Both the position numbers and the translations under genes were made by a program. From Phycisphaerae bacterium (GTDB taxonomy: Bacteria > Planctomycetota > Phycisphaerae > Tepidisphaerales > Tepidisphaeraceae): a stretch of DNA of 10,827 nt. Of the stretch, positions 1 to 6,850 are shown piece by piece. The notes beneath the pieces were generated by a model. It was given only the letters and a program-made list of their open reading frames with translations. It had not been told where the DNA came from and did no database searches. The DNA lies in NCBI GenBank assembly GCA_030448225.1, contig JAUJNJ010000120.1:1-10827 (forward strand), written 5' to 3'. The number at the start of each line of letters is the position of its first letter. Positions within the stretch are counted from its first letter, which is position 1.

Positions 1-447
1 CCCGTCGCCCGGCACCGCCCAGGCGCACAGCTGGTGGCTGACGCCGGCGTACTTCATCAGGTCGTCGTTCTCGGGGTTCGCCCGCCAGACGTGCTCGGGC
101 ACGATCTGCTCGCGCACGCGCGTGTGCAGCGGGCCGGCGATGCGGGTGCCGTAGTCGATCAGGAGGTCCCGCCGCGGCTCGTTGAAGAGCATCTGGGCCT
201 CCCACAGGCGCGCGGCCTCGGGGCTGGCCCACCCGCCGTGGGCGACGCCGGTGACCTTCACGTCGCCGTCCGGGCCCCACCCGCTGAACTCCAGCGTGCT
301 CCCCTGCCGCGCGCCCACCGTCCGGCACGCCGACACCACGAGGTGCCGCTTGGCGGCGGCAGGGTCGGCGCGCAGATCCCGCGCCTCTTCCAGCAAGTGA
401 AAGACGCGCCGCGCGTCCCGCAACGTCACCCGAGTTGACCTACCCAT
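1..447 (-). CDS. Probable LuxR-type transcriptional regulator, N-terminal part (runs off left edge)
   Basis: The reverse strand is open from an ATG at 447-445 to base 1, giving 149 residues with no stop, so the 3' end lies outside the window. The protein starts MGRSTRVTLRDARRVFHLLE and continues with an RDLRADPAAAKRHL stretch, a V-G-A-R-Q-G segment and, further on, GGWASPEAARLW. This pattern (helix, 'xDPxxxxxHL', then a small domain before a C-terminal helix-turn-helix) resembles the N-terminal half of LuxR-family regulators that are numerous in planctomycetes. The DNA-binding domain would be beyond the edge, so the family call is from memory of such proteins and not proven here. A purine-rich AGGGTG lies just upstream of the start and may serve as ribosome binding site. 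It is transcribed divergently from the GAF/PP2C phosphatase, with a 485-bp gap between them. A sensory or other regulator is also possible. Confidence 0.6.
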   Translation of the reverse strand, partial: MGRSTRVTLRDARRVFHLLEEARDLRADPAAAKRHLVVSACRTVGARQGSTLEFSGWGPDGDVKVTGVAHGGWASPEAARLWEAQMLFNEPRRDLLIDYGTRIAGPLHTRVREQIVPEHVWRANPENDDLMKYAGVSHQLCAWAVPGDG

Positions 448-510
448 CGTTCACCCTGCCCGTCGGAACACCTACGGGACCTTGACGGATCTCGGCTCCG
501 GAGTCACCGA

Positions 511-626
511 GGCGGAGAAAGACGAGGATGGACGATGTGAGGATGGAAGGTGGAGGAAGACGTCGCACGCGCTGCGCCGGCTTTCCTCCATCTTCCATCT
601 TCCATTCTCCATCCTCGTTCTCCGCC
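511..626. repeat. Imperfect inverted repeat built of 7-nt purine/pyrimidine units
   Basis: The left arm (about 511-560) is purine-rich, with GGCGGAGAA, CGAGGATGG and GGATGGAAGGTGGAGGAAG. The right arm (about 582-626) is the pyrimidine-rich counterpart with units CCATCTT, CCATCTT, CCATTCT, CCATCCT and ending TCTCCGCC. Reverse-complemented, the right arm aligns with nearly all of the left arm with a few small indels; the spacer is about 20 nt. The 7-nt period recalls the short tandemly repeated heptamers of cyanobacteria and matches in style the block at 6812-6976. It could extrude a hairpin in RNA or a cruciform in DNA. Confidence 0.75.
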
Positions 627-698
627 AGCAGCGGCCACAACTGCGTAAGCGACACTTGCGGGCGGTTCACGCCACAATTCACCCCGCGATCACGGGGA

Positions 699-726
699 TT
701 GTTTGGCACCGCGGGGACCGTATCTT
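699..726 (+). promoter_or_regulatory. Candidate sigma-70-like promoter for the GAF/PP2C phosphatase
   Basis: TTGTTT at 699-704 and TATCTT at 721-726 are separated by 16 nt and match the sigma-70 -35 and -10 consensus at 3/6 and 4/6 positions. The surrounding DNA is unusually AT-rich for this genome. A start near 733 would leave a leader of about 200 nt. The assignment is by eye only; planctomycete promoters are poorly defined. Confidence 0.3.
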
Positions 727-748
727 TACCGAACCTTCTGAAGGGTGT

Positions 749-762
749 CGTGTGATCACACG
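749..762. promoter_or_regulatory. Perfect 14-bp palindrome, possible operator
   Basis: CGTGTGATCACACG is its own reverse complement. It lies about 25 nt downstream of the candidate -10 element and 170 nt before the phosphatase start, a position suited to a repressor or to a regulator such as the divergent LuxR-like protein. It superficially resembles a CRP half-site pair (TGTGA/TCACA) but without the 6-nt spacer. No second copy was seen in the window. Confidence 0.35.
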
Positions 763-874
763 GCTCGGACGTCGTCGGACCGGCGGGGGTGCCGGTTCCG
801 CGTGCCACTTTCGGTCGGATCTGTGACGTGCCGCGACGGCTGCAAGGGGGTGGTCGACGCGGTACCGGCTCGAG

Positions 875-898
875 GGCGTCGGAGTGATCTCCGACGCC
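875..898 (+). terminator. Terminator-like hairpin in the leader of the phosphatase gene
   Basis: GGCGTCGGAG (875-884), loop TGAT, then CTCCGACGCC (889-898) form a perfect 10-bp GC-rich stem. It is followed on the + strand by TTCGCCTTTTGG, a moderate U-rich tail. It sits 34 nt before the ATG of the downstream gene and there is no protein gene upstream on this strand, so it would act as a leader attenuator or end a short RNA starting near 733. It might instead only shape the 5' untranslated region. Confidence 0.5.
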
Positions 899-932
899 TT
901 CGCCTTTTGGTCCCGTCCGGTAAGATGCCGGC

Positions 933-2270
933 ATGTCAGCCCCGCCCGCCGCCCCCATCTCCGCCGAGCAGATGAGCCACGTGCTCGACGTCTCGCGGGC
1001 GCTGGCGGTCACCGCCGACCTCGACGCGCTGATGCACAAGATCGCCGGCGCGGTGGTCGCCCTGCTCGGGTGCGAGCGGGCCAGCATCTTCCTCCACGAC
1101 GCCCGGACCGACGAACTGTGGACGAAGGTTGCGCTCGGCACCGCCGGGCAGATCCGCCTGCCCGCCGGCGCGGGCGTGGTCGGCCACGCGTTCCGCCACG
1201 GCTCGGCCGTCCACGTCGCCCGCCCGTACGACGACCCCCGCTTCAACCGCGAGGTCGACCGCCGCACCGGGTTCCTCACCCGCAACCTGCTCGCCACGCC
1301 GATGTCCGACATCGACCAGCGCCCGGTCGGCGTGATCGAGGGGATCAACAAGATCGACGACGGCAGCGGCGGCGCCGATGGCAGCTTCACGCCGGCCGAC
1401 GTGTCGATGCTCCAACTGCTGGCCGACCAGGCCGGCGTGGCGCTGCAGCGCTACCACCTTCAGCAGGCCGCGGTGCGCAGCATGGCGCTGGAGCGCGAGA
1501 TGCAACTCGCCCGCGCCGTGCAGCAGGCGATGACCCCCTCGCCCGAGGCGCTGCCCGCCGTGCCCGGGCTGGCATCGGCCGGGTGGACGCGGCCGGCGTC
1601 GATCAACGGGGGCGACTGTTACGACCTGTGGCGCCTGCCCGACGGGCGCTTGGCCGTGATGCTCGCCGACGCGTCGGGGCACGGCATCGCGCCGGCGCTG
1701 GTCGTGTCGCAGGTGCGCACGCTCGCCCGCACGCTCTCGGAGACCGAGCCCGACCCGTTCCGCGTGCTCCAGCGCGTCAACGGGCGGATGTACGACGACC
1801 TGCCCGGCGGGCGCTTCGTCACCACGTTCCTCGGGTACGTCTCGGCCGCCGGGCGGATCGACTGGTGCAGCGCCGGGCACGGCCCGGTCCTCGTCCGCCC
1901 CGACCCCGCCGCCGACCCCTGGCGCGAGTTGCCCGCCACCGTGCCGCCGCTGGGCGTGCTGCCGGAACTCCCTGAGTCGTGCGGCGAGGCGGTCCACCTC
2001 GGCCCCGGCGGGTGGCTCGTCGTCGCCAGCGACGGCATCACCGAATCGATCCGCCACATCGGCGACCGCGACACGCCCGGCCGCGCCGATGCGGCCAGCG
2101 CCGGCGAGTTGTTCGGCACCGCCCGCCTGATCGACACGCTCGCCGCCACCGACGACCGCTCCCCCGCCCCCGCCGCCACGATCGAGCGCATCCGGGCCGC
2201 GATGCGCGACTGGCAACACGGCGGCGAACCGTTCGACGACCAAACCGTCGTCGCCGTCCGGCGGGCGTGA
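933..2270 (+). CDS. GAF domain plus SpoIIE/RsbU-type PP2C serine/threonine phosphatase
   Basis: A 445-residue cytoplasmic signalling protein. Residues about 17-172 form a GAF sensory domain: an N-terminal helix, CERASIFLHD, the GVVGHAF loop and PVGVIEGINKID. Residues about 180-210 are a helical linker ending LARAVQQAM..P, typical of RsbU-like proteins. Residues about 211-443 are the PP2C-type domain: NGGDCYD (metal ligand D228), DASGHG (D246), a CSAGHGP strand-turn, SDGITES (D367) and FDDQT (D435/D436). All expected acidic metal ligands are present, so it should be active. Such enzymes dephosphorylate anti-sigma-factor antagonists with STAS domains, freeing a sigma factor in a partner-switching pathway; no anti-sigma or STAS gene is in the window, so the partner is unknown. 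The ATG at 933 gives a clean domain start but has only a weak Shine-Dalgarno. It is divergent from the LuxR-like gene. Confidence 0.93.
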   Translation: MSAPPAAPISAEQMSHVLDVSRALAVTADLDALMHKIAGAVVALLGCERASIFLHDARTDELWTKVALGTAGQIRLPAGAGVVGHAFRHGSAVHVARPYDDPRFNREVDRRTGFLTRNLLATPMSDIDQRPVGVIEGINKIDDGSGGADGSFTPADVSMLQLLADQAGVALQRYHLQQAAVRSMALEREMQLARAVQQAMTPSPEALPAVPGLASAGWTRPASINGGDCYDLWRLPDGRLAVMLADASGHGIAPALVVSQVRTLARTLSETEPDPFRVLQRVNGRMYDDLPGGRFVTTFLGYVSAAGRIDWCSAGHGPVLVRPDPAADPWRELPATVPPLGVLPELPESCGEAVHLGPGGWLVVASDGITESIRHIGDRDTPGRADAASAGELFGTARLIDTLAATDDRSPAPAATIERIRAAMRDWQHGGEPFDDQTVVAVRRA

Positions 2271-2370
2271 CCGCGCGCGCGCGCCGGGTCGCAGCCCGTC
2301 ACCTCGAACCTCCTGCGTGTGGATCGCAAGCGCCCGATCATCCTGCCAATCGAGAACGCAGACACAACGT

Positions 2371-2394
2371 TTAGCCGCCGCTCGAAGAGCGGCG
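2371..2394. repeat. Small palindromic element with TTAGCCGC lead (REP-like)
   Basis: TTAGCCGC at 2371-2378 leads into a perfect 8-bp stem CGCCGCTC (2376-2383), loop GAA, GAGCGGCG (2387-2394). It lies between the phosphatase stop (2270) and the next start (2453). A second element at 5661-5682 has the same TTAGCCGC lead, a different GC stem and a GGAA loop, suggesting a dispersed family. It might double as a terminator for the upstream gene but lacks a T tract. Confidence 0.55.
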
Positions 2395-2452
2395 CTCCGG
2401 GGCATCGGTCATCATTGGACGAGCGACACTGCATCTGCATCCTGAACATTCC

Positions 2453-3094
2453 GTGCCCCGCTTCGACCTCGTCATCTTCGACTGCGACGGCGTCCTCGTG
2501 GACAGCGAGACGCTCGGCAACCGCGTGATCGCCCGCGTGGCGACCGAACTCGGCGCGGCCATGACCGAGGCCGAGGCGCTGGCACTGTTCCGGGGGTGCA
2601 AGATGGCCTACTGCGTCGCCGAGATCGAGCGGCGACTCGGACGCGCGGTGCCGGCGTCGTTCGTCTCCGATCTGCGGGCGCGGATGGCCGACGCGTTCCG
2701 CCTCGAACTGCGGCCGATCGACGGGGTGGCGGCGGCGCTGGACGCGATCGACCTGCCGGTCTGCGTCGCGTCGAGCGGCCCACGCGAGAAAATCTTGCTC
2801 ACGCTCGGCCTCACCGGCCTGCTGCCGCGGTTCGAGGGCCGGATCTTCAGCGCGTACGACGTCGGCAGTTGGAAACCCGACCCCGGCCTGTTCCTCCACG
2901 CCGCCGCCGCGATCGGCGCAAGTCCGGACCGGTGCGCGGTGATCGAAGACAGCGTCCTCGGCGTCCGTGCCGGCCGGGCGGCGGGGATGACCGTCTTCGG
3001 ATTCGAGGCCGCTCACGAACCGGGCACGCTGCAACGGGAAGGCGCCAATATTTTTCGCCACATGAGCGAACTCCCTACCCTGCTCCGACAATGA
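2453..3094 (+). CDS. HAD superfamily subfamily IA sugar-phosphate phosphatase, YieH-like
   Basis: A 213-residue soluble phosphohydrolase. Motif I is DCDGVLVDSE with nucleophile D10 and acid/base D12; motif II is the serine in VASSGP (S107/S108); motif III is K141 in SWKPDP; motif IV is IEDS with E165/D166. The cap domain lies between motif I and residue about 90. The segment from SSGPREKI to WKPDPGLFLHAA and the end FRHMSELPTLL closely resemble E. coli YieH, reported as a 6-phosphogluconate phosphatase, and more broadly the beta-phosphoglucomutase-like group. Length is normal for the family. The start is a GTG at 2453, directly before the conserved first strand; no strong Shine-Dalgarno is seen. 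The gene is on the same strand as the upstream phosphatase, 182 bp away, and seems to be a separate unit. The exact substrate cannot be told from sequence. Confidence 0.92.
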   Translation: MPRFDLVIFDCDGVLVDSETLGNRVIARVATELGAAMTEAEALALFRGCKMAYCVAEIERRLGRAVPASFVSDLRARMADAFRLELRPIDGVAAALDAIDLPVCVASSGPREKILLTLGLTGLLPRFEGRIFSAYDVGSWKPDPGLFLHAAAAIGASPDRCAVIEDSVLGVRAGRAAGMTVFGFEAAHEPGTLQREGANIFRHMSELPTLLRQ

Positions 3095-3095
3095 A

Positions 3096-3119
3096 CCGCG
3101 TCGCCGCGACATGACGCGG
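3096..3119 (+). terminator. Weak hairpin just after the HAD gene
   Basis: CCGCGTC (3096-3102) pairs with GACGCGG (3113-3119), with a smaller stem possible inside the loop. It begins 2 nt after the stop codon at 3092-3094. No T tract follows, so terminator function is uncertain. Confidence 0.3.
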
Positions 3120-3240
3120 CAGCACGTTTCCGGCAAACACCGTAGACGCAACCGTTTAACGATCATCCAGATGCCCGCTCTTCGGCTGGCACTTCGCCCG
3201 ACCGACGAGCGAAATCGCACCTACTTCCGCCTCGGTTGCT

Positions 3241-3259
3241 GTTGAGACTCAGTGTCAAC
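3241..3259. promoter_or_regulatory. Fur/Zur-box-like interrupted palindrome upstream of the G8 protein gene
   Basis: GTTGAGACTCAGTGTCAAC is a 19-bp inverted repeat with 9-nt arms matching at 8 of 9 positions around a central C. Its core TTGAGACTCAGTGTCAA resembles Fur-family operators of the TTGAGAATCATTCTCAA kind (14 of 17 by eye). It lies 112 nt before the chosen start of the G8 gene and a few bases before a weak promoter-like pair TTGCGG (3265-3270) and TAGAGT (3288-3293) with 17-nt spacing. The dyad is seen in the sequence; the Fur assignment is inference. Confidence 0.4.
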
Positions 3260-3370
3260 GGTCCTTGCGGCCGCGTGTATCCGTCCGTAGAGTTCCGCCC
3301 GAGTTGCCCGGCGACGGCGAAGTTTCGGCGGCGGGCGACTCGGGTGAACGAAGCAGTGCGAGGCTCGGCT

Positions 3371-5773
3371 ATGGCTCATACGAACGTCCGAAAATCGATC
3401 CGATTCGCCCCCGCGTCGCTCAGGACGGTCGCGGCCGCGGTGATGCTGCTCGGGGCGTCAGTGGGCGGCCCGGCTTTGGCCGCAGGGGCAGACGCCCACG
3501 GCGCGGACCGCGCCGGCGTCATCCGCTCGGTCCAGAGCGGCGATTGGTCGGCGGCGCAGACGTGGGACGGCGGCCAGGTCCCCGCGGCCGGCGCGACGGT
3601 CCTCGTGCGGAGCGGCCACCGCGTGACGTACGACGTCGCCTCCGACGCCGCCCTGCGGGCCGTTCACGTCTCGGGCACGCTGGCGTTCGCGCCCGACCGC
3701 GACACCCGGCTCGACGTCGGCCTGCTGATGGTCCGCCCCGGCGAGAGCCTCGCCGAGGACGGCATCGACGGCCACCTGCCCGGCGCGCACGCCGGGCACG
3801 GAGAAGGTCACGCACGTACTGCCGGACACGGGAACGGCGCGGGTCACGCCGGCGCCGCCGGCCACCACGACGCTGCCGAGGGCGCCGAGGCCGCGGTGGA
3901 AATCGGCACGCCGGACCGGCCGATCGACGCCGAACGCCGGGCGATCGTCCGCCTCGTCGCGATCGACGGCATGGACCAAACCCTCTTCCCCGCCCTCGTC
4001 GCCAGCGGCGGCCGACTCGACCTGCACGGCGCGACGATGAGCCGCACGTGGACGAAGCTCGGCGCGCCGGCCAAGCCGGGCGACGCGACGGTCACGCTCA
4101 CCGAGGCCGTCACCGGGTGGCGGCCGGGTGACCGGATCATCGTCGTCACGACCGAAAAGCTCGACCTGTTCGAGACGAAGAACACGATCCGCCCCGTCCG
4201 CGCCCGCACGCAGACGGAGGAGCGCCTCGTGAAGTCGATCGACGGCGTCACGCTCACGCTCGACAAGCCGCTCGATTACCCGCACGCGGCCGAGGGGGAG
4301 TTCCGCGGCGAGGTCGCGAACCTGAGCCGCAACGTCGTCGTCGAGTCGGCCGACGCGAAACTCTCCCGCGGCCACACGATGTATCACAAGGGCTCGGCCG
4401 GTTCGATCAGCTACGCCGAGTTCCGCGGCCTCGGCAAGGAGGGCGTGCTCGGCCGCTACCCGATCCACTTCCACCAGTGCGGCGACACGATGCGCGGCAG
4501 CAGCGTGGTCGGCGCGTCGGTCTGGGACAGCGGCAACCGCTGGGTGACCGTCCACGGCACCGAGTACCTCGTCGTCCGCGACGTCGTCGGCTACCACTCG
4601 ATCGGCCACGGCTTCTTCATGGAGGACGGCACGGAGGTCTACAACGTCTTCGACCGCAACCTCGCCGTGCAGGCGCTGCACGGCAAGGAACTGCCCGGCC
4701 AGGTGATGGGCTTCGACAAGAACGACGGCGCCGGCTTCTGGTGGGGCAACAGCCTCAACACCTTCACCCGCAACGTCGCGGCCGAGTGCGACACGCACGG
4801 CTTCCGCTACGAGGTGCTGAAGGACGATCAATTCGACCCGGCCCTGAAGGTGCGCCGCCCCGACGGCAAGCGCGCGAAAATCGACGTGCGCACGCTGCCG
4901 TTCGTGCGGTTCGACGACAACGAGGCCCACAGCCAGCGGCGGTTCGGGCTGAACCTCGGCGGCATCCGTTCGATCTCCAGCATGGCCGACTACACGAAGC
5001 CGGAGGAGGGGACGAAGTTCGCCAACGCGATCGAGTCGCGCATCAAGGGGGGCGACGTCGGCGGCGTCGGGCCGGACCGGGCGCACCCGTTCGTCATCCG
5101 CGACCTGAAGGTCTGGACCACCCACTGGGCGTTCCACGGCGGCACGCCCGCCGTGCTGATCGACGGGCTGAAGGTGCACGACTCCAACTACGGCATCTGG
5201 CGGTCGCGGGTCGACCTGAACGAGTACCGCGACGTGTCGCTGACGAAGATCGCCCGCGTCGACATCTTCTACCCCTGGGGCGGCAACGACGACATCGGGG
5301 ACGATTACGACAAGTTCCTCCGCCCGATCGACGACCTGCCGCCGATGACCGTCGTCACCCGCGTCGAGCGGACGGCCGACGGCGGGCTGCGCGTGCGCGG
5401 CACGACGAGCGACAACGGCAAGGTGAAGGACGTGCGCGTCAACGACCGCCTCGCCTCGCCGACGCGCGACAACTACGCCGAGTGGGAGGTCGTGCTCGCC
5501 GCCGCCGACGCCCGGGGCGGCACGGTCACCGCCGGCGGCACCGACGCCACCGGCAACGTCGAGCGGACGCCGCACGCCCGTCGCGCCGCCCGACTGATAC
5601 GACCGCGTCCGCGTCCGCCGCACCGTGAACCCGCGCCGGACAGCCGTGTCCGAACACTCGTTAGCCGCGGGCGGAAGCCCGCTGATCTTCCCGCAACGAC
5701 GCGCAAGACCGAACCTTGTTTCCGAAAGACCTGCCCGGACGTTACCGGGACGAACCGACCAACCGAACGCTGA
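3371..5773 (+). CDS. Secreted G8-domain / right-handed beta-helix protein (CEMIP-like), probable run-on C-terminus
   Basis: The ATG at 3371 is preferred: GAGG lies 7 nt upstream and the protein then begins with a classical signal peptide (basic NVRKSIR, hydrophobic TVAAAVMLLGASVGG, PALA cleavage region). Numbering from it, residues about 49-180 are a G8 domain (SGDWSAAQTWDGGQVPAAG, SGHRVTYDV, VSGTLAFAPDRDTRLDV, EIGTPDRPI) carrying a His/Gly/Ala-rich insertion at about 132-168. Residues about 185-320 link to a parallel beta-helix (about 325-635) with GRYPIHFH, SVWDSGNRWVTVHG and HGFFMEDG. Residues about 660-735 form a small Ig-like domain. In animals the G8/beta-helix arrangement occurs in CEMIP and TMEM2 hyaluronan-depolymerising proteins; in bacteria it marks secreted proteins presumed to bind or cleave polysaccharide. 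The last 60 residues are Arg/Pro-rich, unlike a domain, and cover a palindromic repeat; an out-of-frame TGA at 5595-5597 is the likelier original end. Confidence 0.85.
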   Translation: MAHTNVRKSIRFAPASLRTVAAAVMLLGASVGGPALAAGADAHGADRAGVIRSVQSGDWSAAQTWDGGQVPAAGATVLVRSGHRVTYDVASDAALRAVHVSGTLAFAPDRDTRLDVGLLMVRPGESLAEDGIDGHLPGAHAGHGEGHARTAGHGNGAGHAGAAGHHDAAEGAEAAVEIGTPDRPIDAERRAIVRLVAIDGMDQTLFPALVASGGRLDLHGATMSRTWTKLGAPAKPGDATVTLTEAVTGWRPGDRIIVVTTEKLDLFETKNTIRPVRARTQTEERLVKSIDGVTLTLDKPLDYPHAAEGEFRGEVANLSRNVVVESADAKLSRGHTMYHKGSAGSISYAEFRGLGKEGVLGRYPIHFHQCGDTMRGSSVVGASVWDSGNRWVTVHGTEYLVVRDVVGYHSIGHGFFMEDGTEVYNVFDRNLAVQALHGKELPGQVMGFDKNDGAGFWWGNSLNTFTRNVAAECDTHGFRYEVLKDDQFDPALKVRRPDGKRAKIDVRTLPFVRFDDNEAHSQRRFGLNLGGIRSISSMADYTKPEEGTKFANAIESRIKGGDVGGVGPDRAHPFVIRDLKVWTTHWAFHGGTPAVLIDGLKVHDSNYGIWRSRVDLNEYRDVSLTKIARVDIFYPWGGNDDIGDDYDKFLRPIDDLPPMTVVTRVERTADGGLRVRGTTSDNGKVKDVRVNDRLASPTRDNYAEWEVVLAAADARGGTVTAGGTDATGNVERTPHARRAARLIRPRPRPPHREPAPDSRVRTLVSRGRKPADLPATTRKTEPCFRKTCPDVTGTNRPTER
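5661..5682. repeat. Palindromic element with TTAGCCGC lead and GNRA-type loop
   Basis: TTAGCCGC at 5661-5668 runs into stem GCGGGC (5667-5672), loop GGAA, GCCCGC (5677-5682). The lead matches the element at 2371-2394. It lies inside the nominal reading frame of the G8 protein's odd C-terminal tail, which is a reason to think the tail is intergenic DNA. It could act as the 3' hairpin of the G8 transcript. Confidence 0.55.
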
Positions 5774-5965
5774 TCCAAATGCTAAACCCGCCGGCGGCGC
5801 CAACGCCCGGACCGGGCGCACGGGGACGCTACGGCCGCGTCTCGCACGAACGGGCTTTGACCGAACGATCGCGCACCGCGCGACGCCGTAACGAAGGAAC
5901 GAACGAACCCCCGGCGGCACCCGCCGCCCGCGCAATGGGCCCACCGACCCCGGGCCGGAAGGAGC
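5774..5965. other. Leader region upstream of the prepilin gene
   Basis: After the nominal G8 stop no gene precedes the prepilin start; counted from the likely original G8 stop (5597), the gap is about 368 bp. It holds the palindrome at 5661-5682 and otherwise GC-rich DNA without a convincing promoter. The only clear signal is a GGAAGGAG Shine-Dalgarno at 5957-5964. It lies 1 nt before the ATG at 5966 and 13 nt before the in-frame ATG at 5978, so the start is not settled; the later ATG may be the real one. Confidence 0.5.
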
Positions 5966-6850
5966 ATGACGTACGCGATGACCTGCACGAACCCCAGTCA
6001 CACCCGTCACACCCGCCGCGGCTTCACGCTCGTGGAGTTGCTCGTGGTGATCGGCATCATCGCGGTGCTCGTCGGCATCCTGATGCCCGCCCTGAGCAAG
6101 CGCGCGAGGCCGCCGGCGCGGCCAAGTGCCTGTCGAACCTGAAGCAGATCAACCTGGCGATGATCATGTTCGCCAACGAGAACAAGGGGTTCCTCCCGCA
6201 GATCGGCCCGGCCGGCACCGGCGTGCAGCCGATGCAGGTCGGCGGCGTGACGAAGAACGTGACGGTCCGCTGGTTCGGCGGGTGGTACGACGGCAACGTG
6301 GACACCGGCAAGTTCCACGCCCCGCCGCCATGCTCGCCCAGTACTGGGGGACGGCCGACGTCGGCGGGTGCCCCTCGTTCGAGGACGCGCAGGAGTACCT
6401 GCGCCCCGGATACGGCCCGGTCGACTACGCCTACAACAGCCTGCTCGGCCGCCACCGCCAGTGGACCACCCCGGCCACCCGCAACGGCTTCGGCCTGCGG
6501 ATCAACCGCGTCCGTAACGCCTCGGAGAAGGCCGTCGTGTGGGACGCCGCCCGCGTCGTGAGCAACAGCAAGCTCGATCGCACGCCCTGGGGCTACCCGA
6601 CGAGCGGCAACCTGATCAACAACCGCCCCGACCCCAACTTCCACGCCCGCCACGGCAACGTCGGCAACGTCGGCTGGCTCGACGGCCTCCAGCGCGTTCC
6701 ACCCCTACTACTTCGACGCCTACCCCTCCGGCCCCGACGCCGCCGCCCTCAAGCCGCTTCCGCGTCGGCAACATCGACTCCGACGGCGTGCTGGCCACGA
6801 ACGAACACTACGGGAGGAGGAAGGAGAAGAGGGTGGAGGGTAGAGGGTAG
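5966..6850 (+). pseudogene. H-X9-DG prepilin-type protein, broken by at least four frame changes
   Basis: The start (ATG 5966 or 5978) is followed by a type IV pilin-like leader: RRG, cleavage, then [20 protein letters not shown], a single N-terminal hydrophobic helix used by type II/IV pseudopilins. The family signature H-x9-DG is present as HGNVGNVGWLDG (6651-6686). The frame changes near 6100 (a G seems missing: [20 protein letters not shown] is expected), near 6320-6329 (again one base missing before MLAQYWGTADVGG), near 6687 and near 6760 (shifts in the opposite direction), after which RVGNIDSDGVLATNEHY returns in the first frame. The pieces between shifts are well conserved and stop-free, so damage is recent or is a sequence error. 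The last frame ends at TAG 6848-6850 inside a G-rich repeat. Planctomycetes carry many such proteins of unknown role, probably surface or export-related. Confidence 0.8.

Larger units (their letters stand above)
448..932. other. Divergent intergenic region with repeat, candidate promoter and leader hairpins
   Basis: This 485-bp stretch separates two divergent genes and has no convincing coding region; the ORFs across it are arginine- and proline-rich shadows or read straight through the inverted repeat. Going rightwards it holds a heptamer-periodic inverted repeat (511-626), a candidate forward promoter (699-726), a perfect palindrome (749-762), a small hairpin with arms 779-784 and 791-796, and a terminator-like hairpin at 875-898. 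The forward leader of the phosphatase gene would be about 200 nt, long enough for regulation or a small RNA. Confidence 0.6.

Noticed and set aside
440..1390. 316-residue minus-strand ORF crossing the divergent intergenic region
   Set aside because: It overlaps the GAF domain antisense and translates the heptamer repeat; low-complexity, no domain.
936..3220. Long minus-strand ORFs (489 and 533 residues) opposite the two phosphatase genes
   Set aside because: Compositionally biased shadows; the forward frames carry complete catalytic motifs.
3236..3370. N-terminal extension of the G8 protein from a TTG at 3236
   Set aside because: It would cover the operator-like dyad, lacks a Shine-Dalgarno, and would place 45 residues before a standard signal peptide; ATG 3371 fits better.
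3458..6010. 850-residue minus-strand ORF over the G8 gene
   Set aside because: Antisense shadow produced by GC-rich codon use; no recognisable domain, and it spans several real features.
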